A stretch of 34,700 nt of DNA from the NCBI GenBank assembly GCA_015487555.1, contig WFPK01000033.1, positions 1-34,700 of the forward strand, written 5' to 3'. Origin of the DNA: Phycisphaerales bacterium. GTDB lineage: Bacteria > Planctomycetota > Phycisphaerae > Phycisphaerales > UBA1924. The notes under the pieces were generated by a model. The model was not told the DNA's origin. It worked only from the letters and a program-made list of their open reading frames with translations, and made no database searches. Position numbers and translations under genes: made by a program. Positions 7,400 through 15,864 of this stretch are shown piece by piece (position 1 is the first letter of the stretch; the number at the start of each line of letters is the position of its first letter).

Positions 7400-7452
7400 C
7401 TCACTCCCCCGTATCCAGCACCGCCATGAACGCCTTCTGTGGGATGCTCACC
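7400..7452. repeat. Direct repeat of the lepA 3' end, distal copy
   Basis: These 53 bases match 8290-8342 at 51 positions; the first 46 are identical. The sequence encodes the last residues of LepA (IPQKAFMAVLDTGE and its TGA) and its ribosome-site-like GGGGGAG. It begins 1 base beyond the stop of the kinase partner gene and ends 2 bases before the ATG of the small membrane protein. Confidence 0.93.
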
Positions 7453-7453
7453 C

Positions 7454-7693
7454 TCAAAGCCCAACCCAAGGCGGTGTCCCACCCTCCGGCTTCTCAAATC
7501 CTTCGGGAAGTTGGGCTTGGGGATCGTTGGGGTCAAGTTCAACGACCCGACCATCACGCCATACCCGCAGCTTGGTGTTCGTCCAAGCGTGATATTGAAA
7601 CGCCCGCTGCCCGGCTTTGAGCATCGCCCGATCAATCACTGTGCCATCCTCAAAGGCCCGCTCGACGCGCTGGCTGATGTCTTGCTCATTCAT
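7454..7693 (-). CDS. 79-residue partner of the zeta-like kinase, candidate antitoxin
   Basis: The product begins MNEQDISQRVERAFEDGTVI and contains an alpha-helical first half, then KLRVWRDGRVVELDPND. Small proteins of this shape with a WRDGRVV-like strand commonly follow zeta-type kinase genes, which suggests a toxin-antitoxin or kinase-partner role; this is from memory of gene neighbourhoods and not verified. The ATG at 7693 overlaps the end of the kinase gene by 8 bases, which suggests translational coupling. The C-terminus is glycine/proline-rich (EKPEGGTPPWVGL), and the stop adjoins the direct repeat at 7400-7452. With the kinase interrupted by a stop codon, this partner may now be left alone. 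Confidence 0.7.
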   Translation of the reverse strand: MNEQDISQRVERAFEDGTVIDRAMLKAGQRAFQYHAWTNTKLRVWRDGRVVELDPNDPQAQLPEGFEKPEGGTPPWVGL

Positions 7694-8288
7694 GCTCTGT
7701 AGCTCCAAACTTGGCTTGCGCAACAAAGGTGTCCCACTTCTCTGTATCGTCGATCTGCACCGCGTCCCCCGACCCCGATGCAATCGCTGCTGGCGAGAGT
7801 CCAGCATTATCATAGACACGCCATGATCTTGTAATTGGGCGATAGATCGTCATGAAGTTCTCTAAACTCCTGAAATACCGACGCCTAATCACTGGCTCGT
7901 CAATCGAATGCCCACCAAGACGCACCCGCTGGGCCACCCGTTCGACCGCGAGTTACGCAGATGGCAACCAGAGATACACCATATGGATGTGGTATCCATC
8001 TTCACGCAAAGCCGACAAACGCTTGGCGAGCCGAACGCCTGCGAGCGTGGTTTCGATTGCAAAGCTGCGGCGCTCCGCTGCCAACTCATCCACATGTCCA
8101 AGCATCACCCGCCCGGCAGCGACCGCTGACATCCCCGGATCAAACGGCGAGAGCCCGCGTGCAATCGCATCGGCATTGATGTATCGCTCGATCCCCGCCA
8201 CTTCATGAATCAACACAGGCGCAGCCGTCGATTTACCCGCACCATTGGGCCCCGCAAGAACAAACACAACCGGATGATCCGTGTCCAT
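7686..8288 (-). pseudogene. Zeta-toxin-family kinase with an in-frame stop
   Basis: Read through one TAA (7953-7955), the frame gives a 200-residue zeta/AAA P-loop kinase. It has Walker A AGPNGAGKST at 12-21, the NADAIARGLSPF substrate motif, FAIETTLAG, and after the stop LAVERVAQRVRLGGHS, VIRRRYFRSL and the SWRVYDN motif. Relatives read LPSxELAxxRVA at the break, so the stop sits where glutamate is usual: one GAA-to-TAA change explains it, without any frameshift. Zeta kinases phosphorylate UDP-N-acetylglucosamine and poison wall synthesis. The truncated 111-residue product keeps the P-loop but loses the arginine-rich lid. The ATG at 8288 follows the lepA stop by 2 bases and uses GGGGGAG inside lepA as its ribosome site. 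Confidence 0.85.
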
Positions 8289-8289
8289 G

Positions 8290-8342
8290 CTCACTCCCCC
8301 GTATCCAGCACCGCCATGAACGCCTTCTGTGGGATATTCACC
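8290..8342. repeat. Direct repeat of the lepA 3' end, in-gene copy
   Basis: This is the original copy: it forms the last codons and stop of lepA. The second copy at 7400-7452 lies 890 bases away in the same orientation, and the kinase/partner pair fills the space between them. Confidence 0.93.
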
Positions 8343-10102
8343 GACCCGATCGACTTCATCTTGCTCTTGCCCTTCTTCTGGGCTTCGAGGAGCTTGCGTT
8401 TTCGGGAGATGTCGCCGCCATAGCATTTGGCGGTCACATCCTTGCGGAATCCCTTGATGGTTTCGCGGGCGATGATCTTGCCGCCGATGGCTGCCTGGAG
8501 GGGGATCTCGAACTGATGGCGGTCGATCTGCTTCTTGAGTTTGCTCAAGAGCAGCTTCCCACGCGCGACCGCGCGATCACGATGGCAGATCAGCGAGAGG
8601 GCTTCGACGGGGTCGCCGTTGATGAGGATGGAGACTTTGACGAGTTCGTTCTTGTCGTAGCGAATAACCTCGTAGTCCATCGTCGCGTAGCCTTGACTGA
8701 TGCCCTTGAGTTTGTCATAGAAGTCAAAGATAATCTCAGCGAGCGGAATTTCAAAGCTCAGCATCTCGCGCCCGTGAGAGACGAAGACCTGGTTCTTGAA
8801 CACCCCTCTGCGTTCCATGCACAGCTTCATGATTTCGCCAATATATGGCCCCGGCGTCATGATCTCGACCTTACAGATCGGCTCGGAAAACTCGACGATC
8901 AGCCCCGCATCGGGCAGGTCGGCCGGGTTGTGGATTTCTTTGTCGAATATCTCGTTGCGCTTGCCCCGCATCTTGATCTTGTACGACACCGTCGGCGCCG
9001 TCTGCACAACCTCGACCCCGCCTTCGCGTTCGAGGCGTTCCTGGATGATGTCCATGTGCAAGAGCCCGAGGAACCCGCACCGGAACCCGAACCCGAGGGC
9101 TTCGGAGTGCACCGCCTGATAACTGAACGATGAATCGTTGAGGATCAACTTCTCCATCGCATCGCGGAGCTCCTCGAAGTCGTTGCCCTTTTCGGTTGTG
9201 GTCGATGGATAGAAGTCGCAGAACACCATCTGCACCGGAGGCTCGTACCCCTCGAGCGCCTCGGCTGCCGGGTTGTGTTCGATGGTGATGGTGTCGCCGA
9301 CGCGAACATCGGAGAGCGTTTTGATCGCTGCGACAAGATAACAAGTCTCGCCCGCGCCGATCTCTTTGTATTTCTCTTGCTTGGGGTTGTACTTGCCCAG
9401 CTCGGTGATGGTGAAGGTTCGCTCGGTGCCCATCATGCGGATTTTGTCGCCAACCGTCAGCTTGCCATCAAAAACTCGGCAATACACGATCACGCCTCGG
9501 TAATCGTCGTACACCGCATCAAAGATCAACGCGCGGGTTTCTTCGATAATCGAAGGGCGAGGCTCGGGGAACCGTTCGCAGATCGCATCGAGCAATGCGG
9601 GAATCCCCTCACCGGTCTTGGCGCTCACGGGAATGCACTCCATCGCATCGATCCCCAAAACCTGTTCGACTTCGTCAGCAATCTCATCGGGACGAGCACC
9701 GGGCAGATCAATCTTGTTCAAAACCGGCACAATCTCCAGATCCTGCTCGACCGCCAGGTAAGTATTGACCACCGTCTGCGCTTCGACGCCCTGCGAAGCA
9801 TCAACAATCAACAACGCCCCTTCACAGGCTTTGAGCGCACGCGAGACTTCATACCCGAAGTCTACATGACCGGGCGTATCAATAAAGTTGAGCATGTAGT
9901 CTTCGCCGTTGTGGCGATGCATGACCGTGACCGCGGAGGCTTTGATCGTGATCCCGCGCTCGCGTTCAAGATCCATCGAATCGAGCAGCTGGGCCTTGGC
10001 TTCACGGTCAGAGACGGCATTGGTGGCCTGGAGCAACCGATCTGCAAGCGTGGACTTGCCGTGGTCGATATGCGCGATGATAGAGAAGTTTCGGATATGC
10101 AC
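8291..10102 (-). CDS. lepA: Elongation factor 4 (LepA), ribosome-associated GTPase
   Basis: This 603-residue protein has the usual length and all G motifs: AHIDHGKSTLAD (10-21), RGITIKA, DTPGHVDF, NKIDLP and a SAKTG-type G5. The C-terminus GSVNIPQKAFMAVLD is diagnostic for LepA rather than EF-G. It acts on stalled or back-translocated ribosomes. The start codon is GTG at 10102 with AAGGA about 9 bases upstream. It opens a minus-strand series of closely spaced genes; the kinase starts 2 bases after its stop. Confidence 0.97.
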   Translation of the reverse strand: MHIRNFSIIAHIDHGKSTLADRLLQATNAVSDREAKAQLLDSMDLERERGITIKASAVTVMHRHNGEDYMLNFIDTPGHVDFGYEVSRALKACEGALLIVDASQGVEAQTVVNTYLAVEQDLEIVPVLNKIDLPGARPDEIADEVEQVLGIDAMECIPVSAKTGEGIPALLDAICERFPEPRPSIIEETRALIFDAVYDDYRGVIVYCRVFDGKLTVGDKIRMMGTERTFTITELGKYNPKQEKYKEIGAGETCYLVAAIKTLSDVRVGDTITIEHNPAAEALEGYEPPVQMVFCDFYPSTTTEKGNDFEELRDAMEKLILNDSSFSYQAVHSEALGFGFRCGFLGLLHMDIIQERLEREGGVEVVQTAPTVSYKIKMRGKRNEIFDKEIHNPADLPDAGLIVEFSEPICKVEIMTPGPYIGEIMKLCMERRGVFKNQVFVSHGREMLSFEIPLAEIIFDFYDKLKGISQGYATMDYEVIRYDKNELVKVSILINGDPVEALSLICHRDRAVARGKLLLSKLKKQIDRHQFEIPLQAAIGGKIIARETIKGFRKDVTAKCYGGDISRKRKLLEAQKKGKSKMKSIGSVNIPQKAFMAVLDTGE

Positions 10103-10182
10103 AGCGGGGAATCCTTGGGTTCAGACTCAAAAAATCTAGCTGTGCATGGTATGCGACCAAAGCCCACCAATCAGGCCCCAGA

Positions 10183-10623
10183 TCAGTCGTGCCACCATTC
10201 CCCGTGCCGATCGTGATGCGGACGATGATGTGGGCGGCCGTGCGGGCGAGGTGCGGGGTAATACCGATACTCGGTCTGGTACACCGTGCGGGTATTGGTG
10301 CGATACCCAGACCCGCCATACTGTGCATTCTGCCGATTTCGCTCATTCTGATCGCCGAGGATCGCACCCCCGGCCCCGCCGATGATCGTGCCCAGAACCG
10401 CCCCTTCGCCAGCGTTGCCATCGAGCGATCCGATCGCCAATCCGGTCACTGCGCCCAGCGCTGCCCCGGTAAAGAGCCCTTCGCCTGCGTTGTTGCACCC
10501 GCCGAGCGTTCCCAGCGTCAGGATCGCTCCTGAGAGCACCAAGGCTTTGAGCCGAGTTCCGGATCGAACGATCGAGCGATGGGTCTGGCTGTGTGACTGG
10601 TTGCGTAACTGATCGAATGACAT
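10183..10623 (-). CDS. Glycine-zipper lipoprotein
   Basis: The 146-residue product has a long basic leader, a hydrophobic segment and a lipobox LGGC with the acceptor cysteine at 43. Then comes a glycine-zipper helix pair (AALGAVTGLAIGS and LGTIIGGAGGAILGD), of the kind found in Rick_17kDa/YMGG outer-membrane lipoproteins. The tail is rich in tyrosine, arginine and histidine (HGRPHHRPHHDRHGEWWHD). It is likely attached to the outer membrane; function is unknown. AAGGAGG stands just upstream of two successive ATGs (10626 and 10623); spacing favours the second. It diverges from the exported protein at 10782. Confidence 0.82.
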   Translation of the reverse strand: MSFDQLRNQSHSQTHRSIVRSGTRLKALVLSGAILTLGTLGGCNNAGEGLFTGAALGAVTGLAIGSLDGNAGEGAVLGTIIGGAGGAILGDQNERNRQNAQYGGSGYRTNTRTVYQTEYRYYPAPRPHGRPHHRPHHDRHGEWWHD

Positions 10624-10781
10624 CATGGCCTCCTTCTTACACAGATACGACGCCGATGGGCAATCGGATCGGCTTGATGCAGAGGAACATTCCTCGGGCA
10701 TACACTCATAGACCGCCGAGCCCACACCAAACTGACACGAAATCCCAGAATTCCTGCCCAAAGCCGACCCAAAGCTCACCG

Positions 10782-12614
10782 ATGATGCCCACAACGCCCC
10801 CAAAAACAATCCTTTCGATCCTCCTGTCCCTGCTGATCGCCCTGCTGACCCGAGGCGCCCTCGCCCAGCCCGTCCGCCCCAGCGCCGATCGGCTCGACGC
10901 GATCGTCTCCTATCCACTCGTCATCCCCATCATCGCAACCAACGAACGCGATCTGCGCACCGGGGTCGTCACCAAGCTCGATGACGGGCGGACCATCACC
11001 TCGATTGCCTACTGGATCGGCATCTCCCCCCAGCCCACACTCCCAGGGTGGACAAGCTCTTCGGGCATCTGGACCGCGACCCCCTACAACACCATCACCC
11101 AAATCCCCCGCGATCGCAGGCCGATCGGTTCGTGGTTCATCCACATCCCCCTGCCTATCGACGCCGTCGGGCAAGGCTTGTGGATCGCGGGCGAGCGCTA
11201 TGAGCTCAACTGGCTCCCCGATCCAGAACGCGCCAAACTCGAAACACACCTCGAATCCCCAAATGAACACCCCCAGCACACCCTCGAATCGTTCTGGTCG
11301 ATGCGTCTTGCAGACCAGGCCCTTGCTGATCCTGCGATTCAAGCCGTGATCGATCAGTACCGCCATGATCCATTCCAGAACTGGCGCGCCCGTCTGCTTA
11401 CCGATGGGCTCGATCCTGCCCATACCTCCAAAGGTGCGGGCAACGCGCTCGATGCCTTGGCGCTCGAGCTGGCGATGGACACCCCCGGCGCCGACATCCT
11501 GCGCGAGCTGGCCCGCCAATACGAAGCCCGGTGGCAGATCATCCTCGGGCGCATCTGGCTCATCGACCCAGCCGTCGCCCATCGGCTCAAATCGCAGTTC
11601 CTCCGCACCGCACACTTGGGCGATCGCACCCTCCCGATCTGGACAAGCGACACCACCGAGCTCGCCCGGCTTGCCCACGACCTGCTCTCGCCCTTCGTCG
11701 ATGACCACACCCGCGTCCTGCGCGCCAAAGCCTGGCTCGAAAACCAACCGCGCGCCCTGGCGTGGATCACCGATGACCAAGGACAGATCGAAGCGAACAC
11801 CAACCGATTGCTCTCCACCATCACGGTGCTCTCGCTGCCTCCATCGCTGGGCACCTCACTCTTTCGCATCGACACCCCGATCACCGTCGGCTCGTCCTCT
11901 CCCCAACTCACCGCGGTCGCGCCCAATGTCGCCACCCCGATCGCTGTCCCGATTGATCCAATCACACTCGTCCCCGGCAACCCAACCCTGGCAACCCAGC
12001 AGGTCTATATCCACACGGGCCGATGGAACACTACGAGAGAAATCATCGCTTCGCCGACACCCGCCCGCGCCCCCTATGTCCGCATCGGCCCGCTGCTCAA
12101 CGACTGGACGATGGATGCGCTCTTTACCCATCGCCCCCTAGCGGGCGCATCGCCCCACCCGATGCGATCGGCTATCGGGATTCTCCGCCGAACCGATGTC
12201 CCCACGCGCACCAACCATAGAGCCGGATGGCAGCTCTACTTCGAGCTCGGCTCACCCAACCCCCAGAGCCCCAACGAATCACTCACCCTCTGGATCGGCC
12301 CATACACGCATCCCTTCGCCGTCTGGACCATCACCCCCACCCCCACCGACGGGCAGACCGTCTTCGAATCGGGCACCCGCCCCAACATCGGCATCCCACA
12401 TGTGCAGACCCGCATCCTCGAAGACCGATGGGTCGCGATGATCGACCTACCCGCGGGTGTATTCGATGACCACGACATCCTTCAACTCGGCATCGAACGC
12501 ACCGACGCCAACAACATCCACACCGCCTGGCCAAGACGCATGATCCCCGGCCAGCCCGAGCCCGGACGCCTGGCGATCGAGATCGACAACTTCGATCAGC
12601 TCGCTGCTGACTAA
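10782..12614 (+). CDS. Large exported protein, unknown function, possible C-terminal carbohydrate-binding-like domain
   Basis: The 610-residue product begins with a signal peptide (MMPTTPPKTILSILLSLLIA, cleavage near ALAQ). The first 330 residues form a mixed domain that repeatedly mentions WIGI, WFIHIPLPI and LDALALELA, with many tryptophans. The last 190 residues (YVRIGPLLNDW, WQLYFELG, LTLWIGPYTH, VAMIDLPAGVF) look like a beta sandwich of the DOMON/CBM9 type used for ligand binding in exported planctomycete proteins. No catalytic motif is visible. The long open frame upstream of 10782 is not protein-like, and the signal peptide fixes the start. Its stop overlaps the stop of the convergent gene at 12611 by 3 bases. 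Confidence 0.78.
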   Translation: MMPTTPPKTILSILLSLLIALLTRGALAQPVRPSADRLDAIVSYPLVIPIIATNERDLRTGVVTKLDDGRTITSIAYWIGISPQPTLPGWTSSSGIWTATPYNTITQIPRDRRPIGSWFIHIPLPIDAVGQGLWIAGERYELNWLPDPERAKLETHLESPNEHPQHTLESFWSMRLADQALADPAIQAVIDQYRHDPFQNWRARLLTDGLDPAHTSKGAGNALDALALELAMDTPGADILRELARQYEARWQIILGRIWLIDPAVAHRLKSQFLRTAHLGDRTLPIWTSDTTELARLAHDLLSPFVDDHTRVLRAKAWLENQPRALAWITDDQGQIEANTNRLLSTITVLSLPPSLGTSLFRIDTPITVGSSSPQLTAVAPNVATPIAVPIDPITLVPGNPTLATQQVYIHTGRWNTTREIIASPTPARAPYVRIGPLLNDWTMDALFTHRPLAGASPHPMRSAIGILRRTDVPTRTNHRAGWQLYFELGSPNPQSPNESLTLWIGPYTHPFAVWTITPTPTDGQTVFESGTRPNIGIPHVQTRILEDRWVAMIDLPAGVFDDHDILQLGIERTDANNIHTAWPRRMIPGQPEPGRLAIEIDNFDQLAAD

Positions 12615-14422
12615 ATCTTCACCCGCCCAGCATAAACAAACCATTCAAACGCAATAAGCACGATCGCACCGAGTGTGAACCATCGCCAGAGATCGCGTTG
12701 GGATCGCCCGTCGAATCGCCCCGCCTGAACTTCGCCCGAGCCGATGACGACATCGGTGCGCACAGCCAGTGCGCTCTCATCAGCATCGAGCAAACTCACC
12801 CCAATACGCTCGCCTGCGAAATCAATCTCACCCACGCGCGCGATGGGCCCGATGGATTCGGTGTCGTTGGCGATGACTTCCTTGGTGGTATAGACCTCGC
12901 CGAGCCCACTGGTTCCCGGGAGGAGCTGCTCGATCGCGCTCATCAGGAAAATCGGAAACCCGACCTGCACCGCCCAGTTTGAATCGTGGAGGGCGAACGC
13001 TGCGCGCAGATGCCGACGGGCACCGATGACCTGCTCGATGATCGCTGCCCCATCACGATCACGCGCCAAGACCCGCACGCCTTGCCCATCGGGAACTCGA
13101 ACTGAGCGCTGATACGACACCGACCCGACGCCGGCATCGCGCACGATCGGATCGGCGCGATCCCACGAGATCAGCCGAGACCGCTTGCCCAATGCTGCGA
13201 GCGCATCGGATCGGTCTTGATCGGGCAGCAGGCTCGCAAACCCGATCGTGGGCACCGGGGGCAACGATGCAGGCGAAACCCGGTCATACACCACCAGATC
13301 CACATCATCAAACGCATCGTCGGCGCCAATCACCCGCACATCAGTCCGCGCCACCGCTTCGAGCATATCAACCAATAGCGGGTCGGCCTTGGCATCGGGC
13401 GCAACAACCGTGATCCGCACCCGATGCGGATCAGACACACGCACCCAGGCGCGATCATCCGTATCGAGCGCATCTTCCACATCGAGCTCGACGCGAAGCA
13501 ACGCCCCTTGCATCAGCCGAAGCTCGAAGGTTTCGCTCACCGATGCTGCACCATCTTCGAAAGCGATCGCTTGGGAGGTAATCACCGATTCGCCTTCAAA
13601 TACCCGAAGCACCGCTGCGATTGGAGCTGATTCATTGCGCATCACACGCACAAAGACCCGACACAGCGCCGGGTCGGCCCGATCGCGCGACGCGCCGAGT
13701 CCGACAATCCCCAGATTCCCAACCGCCGCGTCGGCGTCATAAGGCGAAACGACCATGCCTCGCCCGCCTCGCATTGGGATCGCTTCTGTGCTGATCGACC
13801 CGCCATCGGAATACACCCAGACCAACGCAGCGTCCGACTCCTGCCCTTCGTCCTCAGCCAACGATGCTTCGATCAGTGATTCGATCAACCCGATCGCCTC
13901 TTCGATCTCCCCGGGTTGATCCGTCGGCTCGATCGCCTTGATCGCACCGATGAGCTGACCTTTCTGCATCGAATCGGCAACAACCACCTTTGATTCGAGC
14001 CCGCTGACAATCGCGGTAACCCTTGGCGATCGTCCCGAATCAAACAACGCCTCCACCCGCTCGATCGCTTGAACCTTGCCCCGGTCAATCCCGCTCTTGG
14101 CTGCGACGGTTGCATTCATCGACGCGGTGGTGTCGATCACCAGATATACCCGTTGACCATCGCCAATCGCATCATCAATAATCGGGCGGGCAATCGCCAG
14201 CGACAAGAGCACCACAATCAACAGATGCACCCACAACAACACACTCGGCGAGAGCCGTTGCCAGGGGATGTTCCCCTCCATATCCTTGATGGCCTGCGAC
14301 CAGAGCAGCGTGCTCGATACCGCAATCGGGCGACGACGCAGCTTGAGCATGTAGAGCACCAAGACCGTCGCGATCCCAACAGCCCCCGCGATCAACCCCG
14401 CGATGGGTGAGAGGAAAATCAA
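12611..14422 (-). CDS. BatA/vWA-domain membrane protein
   Basis: The 603-residue protein starts with the aerotolerance-regulator N-terminal segment (IFLSPIAGLIAG then LYMLKLRRRPI), a helix at about 5-25 and another at 60-79. A von Willebrand A-type domain follows from about residue 91, and there is a final helix near 580-598 (WFTLGAIVLIAFEWFVYAG). The MIDAS motif reads DTTAS (97-101), with threonine for the first serine, so metal binding may be altered. Relatives work with MoxR ATPases and DUF58 proteins at the membrane. Here the only MoxR in view is 4 kb away. The start is TTG at 14422, overlapping the rlmE stop (TTGA), with GGTGGAG about 6 bases upstream; coupling to rlmE is likely. Confidence 0.85.
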   Translation of the reverse strand: MIFLSPIAGLIAGAVGIATVLVLYMLKLRRRPIAVSSTLLWSQAIKDMEGNIPWQRLSPSVLLWVHLLIVVLLSLAIARPIIDDAIGDGQRVYLVIDTTASMNATVAAKSGIDRGKVQAIERVEALFDSGRSPRVTAIVSGLESKVVVADSMQKGQLIGAIKAIEPTDQPGEIEEAIGLIESLIEASLAEDEGQESDAALVWVYSDGGSISTEAIPMRGGRGMVVSPYDADAAVGNLGIVGLGASRDRADPALCRVFVRVMRNESAPIAAVLRVFEGESVITSQAIAFEDGAASVSETFELRLMQGALLRVELDVEDALDTDDRAWVRVSDPHRVRITVVAPDAKADPLLVDMLEAVARTDVRVIGADDAFDDVDLVVYDRVSPASLPPVPTIGFASLLPDQDRSDALAALGKRSRLISWDRADPIVRDAGVGSVSYQRSVRVPDGQGVRVLARDRDGAAIIEQVIGARRHLRAAFALHDSNWAVQVGFPIFLMSAIEQLLPGTSGLGEVYTTKEVIANDTESIGPIARVGEIDFAGERIGVSLLDADESALAVRTDVVIGSGEVQAGRFDGRSQRDLWRWFTLGAIVLIAFEWFVYAGRVKI

Positions 14423-15078
14423 TCACTCCACCCCGGCACCGGCTCGGGCAGCTCGCCCTCATTGCGCTCATCATGCTGGATCACTCGACTCGGACGAAAC
14501 CCGATCCCGTACAAATAGGTCTCGCGTGACACATCCCGACACGCATCGGGCTTGATCGCCCCGGCGATCCGGAAGCAGTGCTTCATCCGTTTGATCAGAT
14601 GCGGAAAAGTCTCACCTTCGAGGACCTTCATCGTGCAGGTGCCTCGGGGTTTGAGCAGCTCGGGCAGGGTGTTGATGATCTCTTGACACAATCGCTCAGA
14701 AAAGAAATGATCGCCATGCCCGGTGGTCGAAGGAGCCATATCAGAAATGACGACATCAAAGAGTTCATCGCCGCCCCCGAGCAGATCGGCTGCTGTCACC
14801 TCGGTGAAATCGCCTTGGATGAGATGAACATTGGGCCCATAGGCGGCCGTGACACGCTGAAGGTCGATTCCGACGACCAACCCGTCCTCGCCGACGATTT
14901 TTTCCGCGACTTGAAGCCATGACCCGGGCGCACATCCAAGATCGAGTACCCGATCACCCTTGCGGATGAGCTTTCGGCGTTTGTTGATCTCCAAGAGCTT
15001 GTACGCCGATCGCGCGACATACCCTTCGCGCTTGGCCTGTCGGAAGTATCGGTCTTGGAGTTCTCGTTTTTGTGCCAT
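14419..15078 (-). CDS. rlmE: 23S rRNA (uridine-2'-O)-methyltransferase RlmE/FtsJ
   Basis: This 219-residue enzyme methylates the 2'-O of U2552 in the ribosomal A loop using S-adenosylmethionine. Motif I is DLGCAPGSW (46-54), and the K-D-K-E catalytic tetrad can be placed at K27 (SAYKL), D113 (ISDMAPS), K151 (MKVLEGE) and E186 (SRETYL). The start at 15078 is chosen because the N-terminus MAQKRELQDRYFRQAKREGY matches the family and AGGAA lies 9 bases upstream; the open frame extends 24 codons further without similarity. Its 3' end overlaps the vWA gene. Confidence 0.95.
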   Translation of the reverse strand: MAQKRELQDRYFRQAKREGYVARSAYKLLEINKRRKLIRKGDRVLDLGCAPGSWLQVAEKIVGEDGLVVGIDLQRVTAAYGPNVHLIQGDFTEVTAADLLGGGDELFDVVISDMAPSTTGHGDHFFSERLCQEIINTLPELLKPRGTCTMKVLEGETFPHLIKRMKHCFRIAGAIKPDACRDVSRETYLYGIGFRPSRVIQHDERNEGELPEPVPGWSD

Positions 15079-15092
15079 GATCGAATATTCCT

Positions 15093-15172
15093 GGTAGAAC
15101 GGGCTCCAGCCCGCTTCTTTTCTGTGCGTCTCTTGGTATGCAACAAGCAACGGGCTCGAAGCCCATTCTACC
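15093..15172. repeat. Palindromic intergenic repeat, GGTAGAACGGGCT type
   Basis: ggtagaacgggct near 15093 is complementary to agcccattctacc ending at 15172 with one mismatch, and the left arm contains its own cgggctccagcccg hairpin. GGGCTCCAGCCC-like palindromes are, as I recall, common between genes in planctomycetes. It lies just upstream of rlmE. Confidence 0.75.
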
Positions 15173-15209
15173 GAGAAGATGCTAGGTTGCCTCTGATGGC
15201 TCGGCTCCT

Positions 15210-15324
15210 GGTGGCCCGGCTCGCCGAGCAGGATTCGGCTCCCGGTGGCCCGGCTCGCCGAGCCGGGTTCTTGGCTCTCTCTTTTTGCTCAATACGAAGA
15301 CCCGGTTCGGCGAACCGGCCCACC
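15210..15324. repeat. Palindromic intergenic repeat, GTGGCCCGGCTCG family, copy 2 (three units)
   Basis: Two direct units (15210-15230, truncated; 15244-15270, full) are followed by an inverted unit (15296-15324). The inverted unit reads acccggttcggcgaaccggcccacc: relative to copy 1, its inner palindrome has gttc/gaac instead of gctc/gagc, so both sides of the stem changed together. The block lies between the ferredoxin and rlmE genes. Confidence 0.85.
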
Positions 15325-15358
15325 AAAGACCTGCATCTTGGATGCCGTCAGACACGCC

Positions 15359-15763
15359 CTAATGAGGCACTTCTTTGACCGCATTGCGATTCCACGAGGG
15401 CACGCGGAAGACGATCGGCCCATCGCCAACGATATCGCACTGGCACGCCAGGCGTGAGTTCACCTGGAGCCCGGGCGCTTCTTCGACGCGATCCTCTTCT
15501 TCTTCCTCCGCTTCACTGATCGAGTCCATGCCGTCTTCGACATAGATGTGGCAGGTCGAGCACGCGCAGACGCCGCCACAGGAGTGTTCGATGTTGATCC
15601 CATGATCGAGCGCCACTTCGAGCAGGTGCTCACCCTTGGCCGCCATGAGCTCATGGATCGCGGTGTCCGATCCATCTTCGTTGAGTTCTTCGGGGTTTTC
15701 GAGGATGATTTTGACCGGCACGGTTGCGGGGCCATGTTCGTGATCTGATTGTCGCATGTGCAT
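15359..15763 (-). CDS. fdx: 2Fe-2S ferredoxin, ISC/adrenodoxin type
   Basis: The 134-residue protein binds one 2Fe-2S cluster through C62-x5-C68-x2-C71 (SCGGVCACSTCHIYV) and a fourth cysteine near 107 in RLACQC. That spacing is the adrenodoxin/Fdx type used in Fe-S cluster assembly or electron supply to oxygenases, rather than the plant type. A run of acidic residues (EAEEEEEDRVEE) lies between the third and fourth cysteines. The frame opens with TTG at 15772, but GAGGAG sits 9 bases before the ATG at 15763, which I take as start. No isc or hsc genes are adjacent, so the partner is unknown. Confidence 0.93.
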   Translation of the reverse strand: MHMRQSDHEHGPATVPVKIILENPEELNEDGSDTAIHELMAAKGEHLLEVALDHGINIEHSCGGVCACSTCHIYVEDGMDSISEAEEEEEDRVEEAPGLQVNSRLACQCDIVGDGPIVFRVPSWNRNAVKEVPH

Positions 15764-15864
15764 TTCTGGCAACTCCTCGGGTTTTTGTACTTATCCTGCA
15801 AAAGCCCTCTGATATCTATTCTAGGAACCCTAAACACCGGATACGATACGCCAATACCCAGATC

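Noticed and set aside
7321-7635. Minus-strand open frame ending in HPTEGVHGGAGYGGV
   Set aside because: It is an off-frame reading of the duplicated lepA end; the same peptide appears off-frame at the true lepA end.
7953-7955. Recoding of the stop in the kinase gene as selenocysteine or by frameshift
   Set aside because: The codon is TAA, not TGA, and the frame is the same on both sides, so a simple nonsense change is the easiest reading.
7400-8342. An IS element or integron cassette between the lepA repeats
   Set aside because: No transposase, terminal inverted repeats or attC-like site could be found; only the two direct repeats support insertion.
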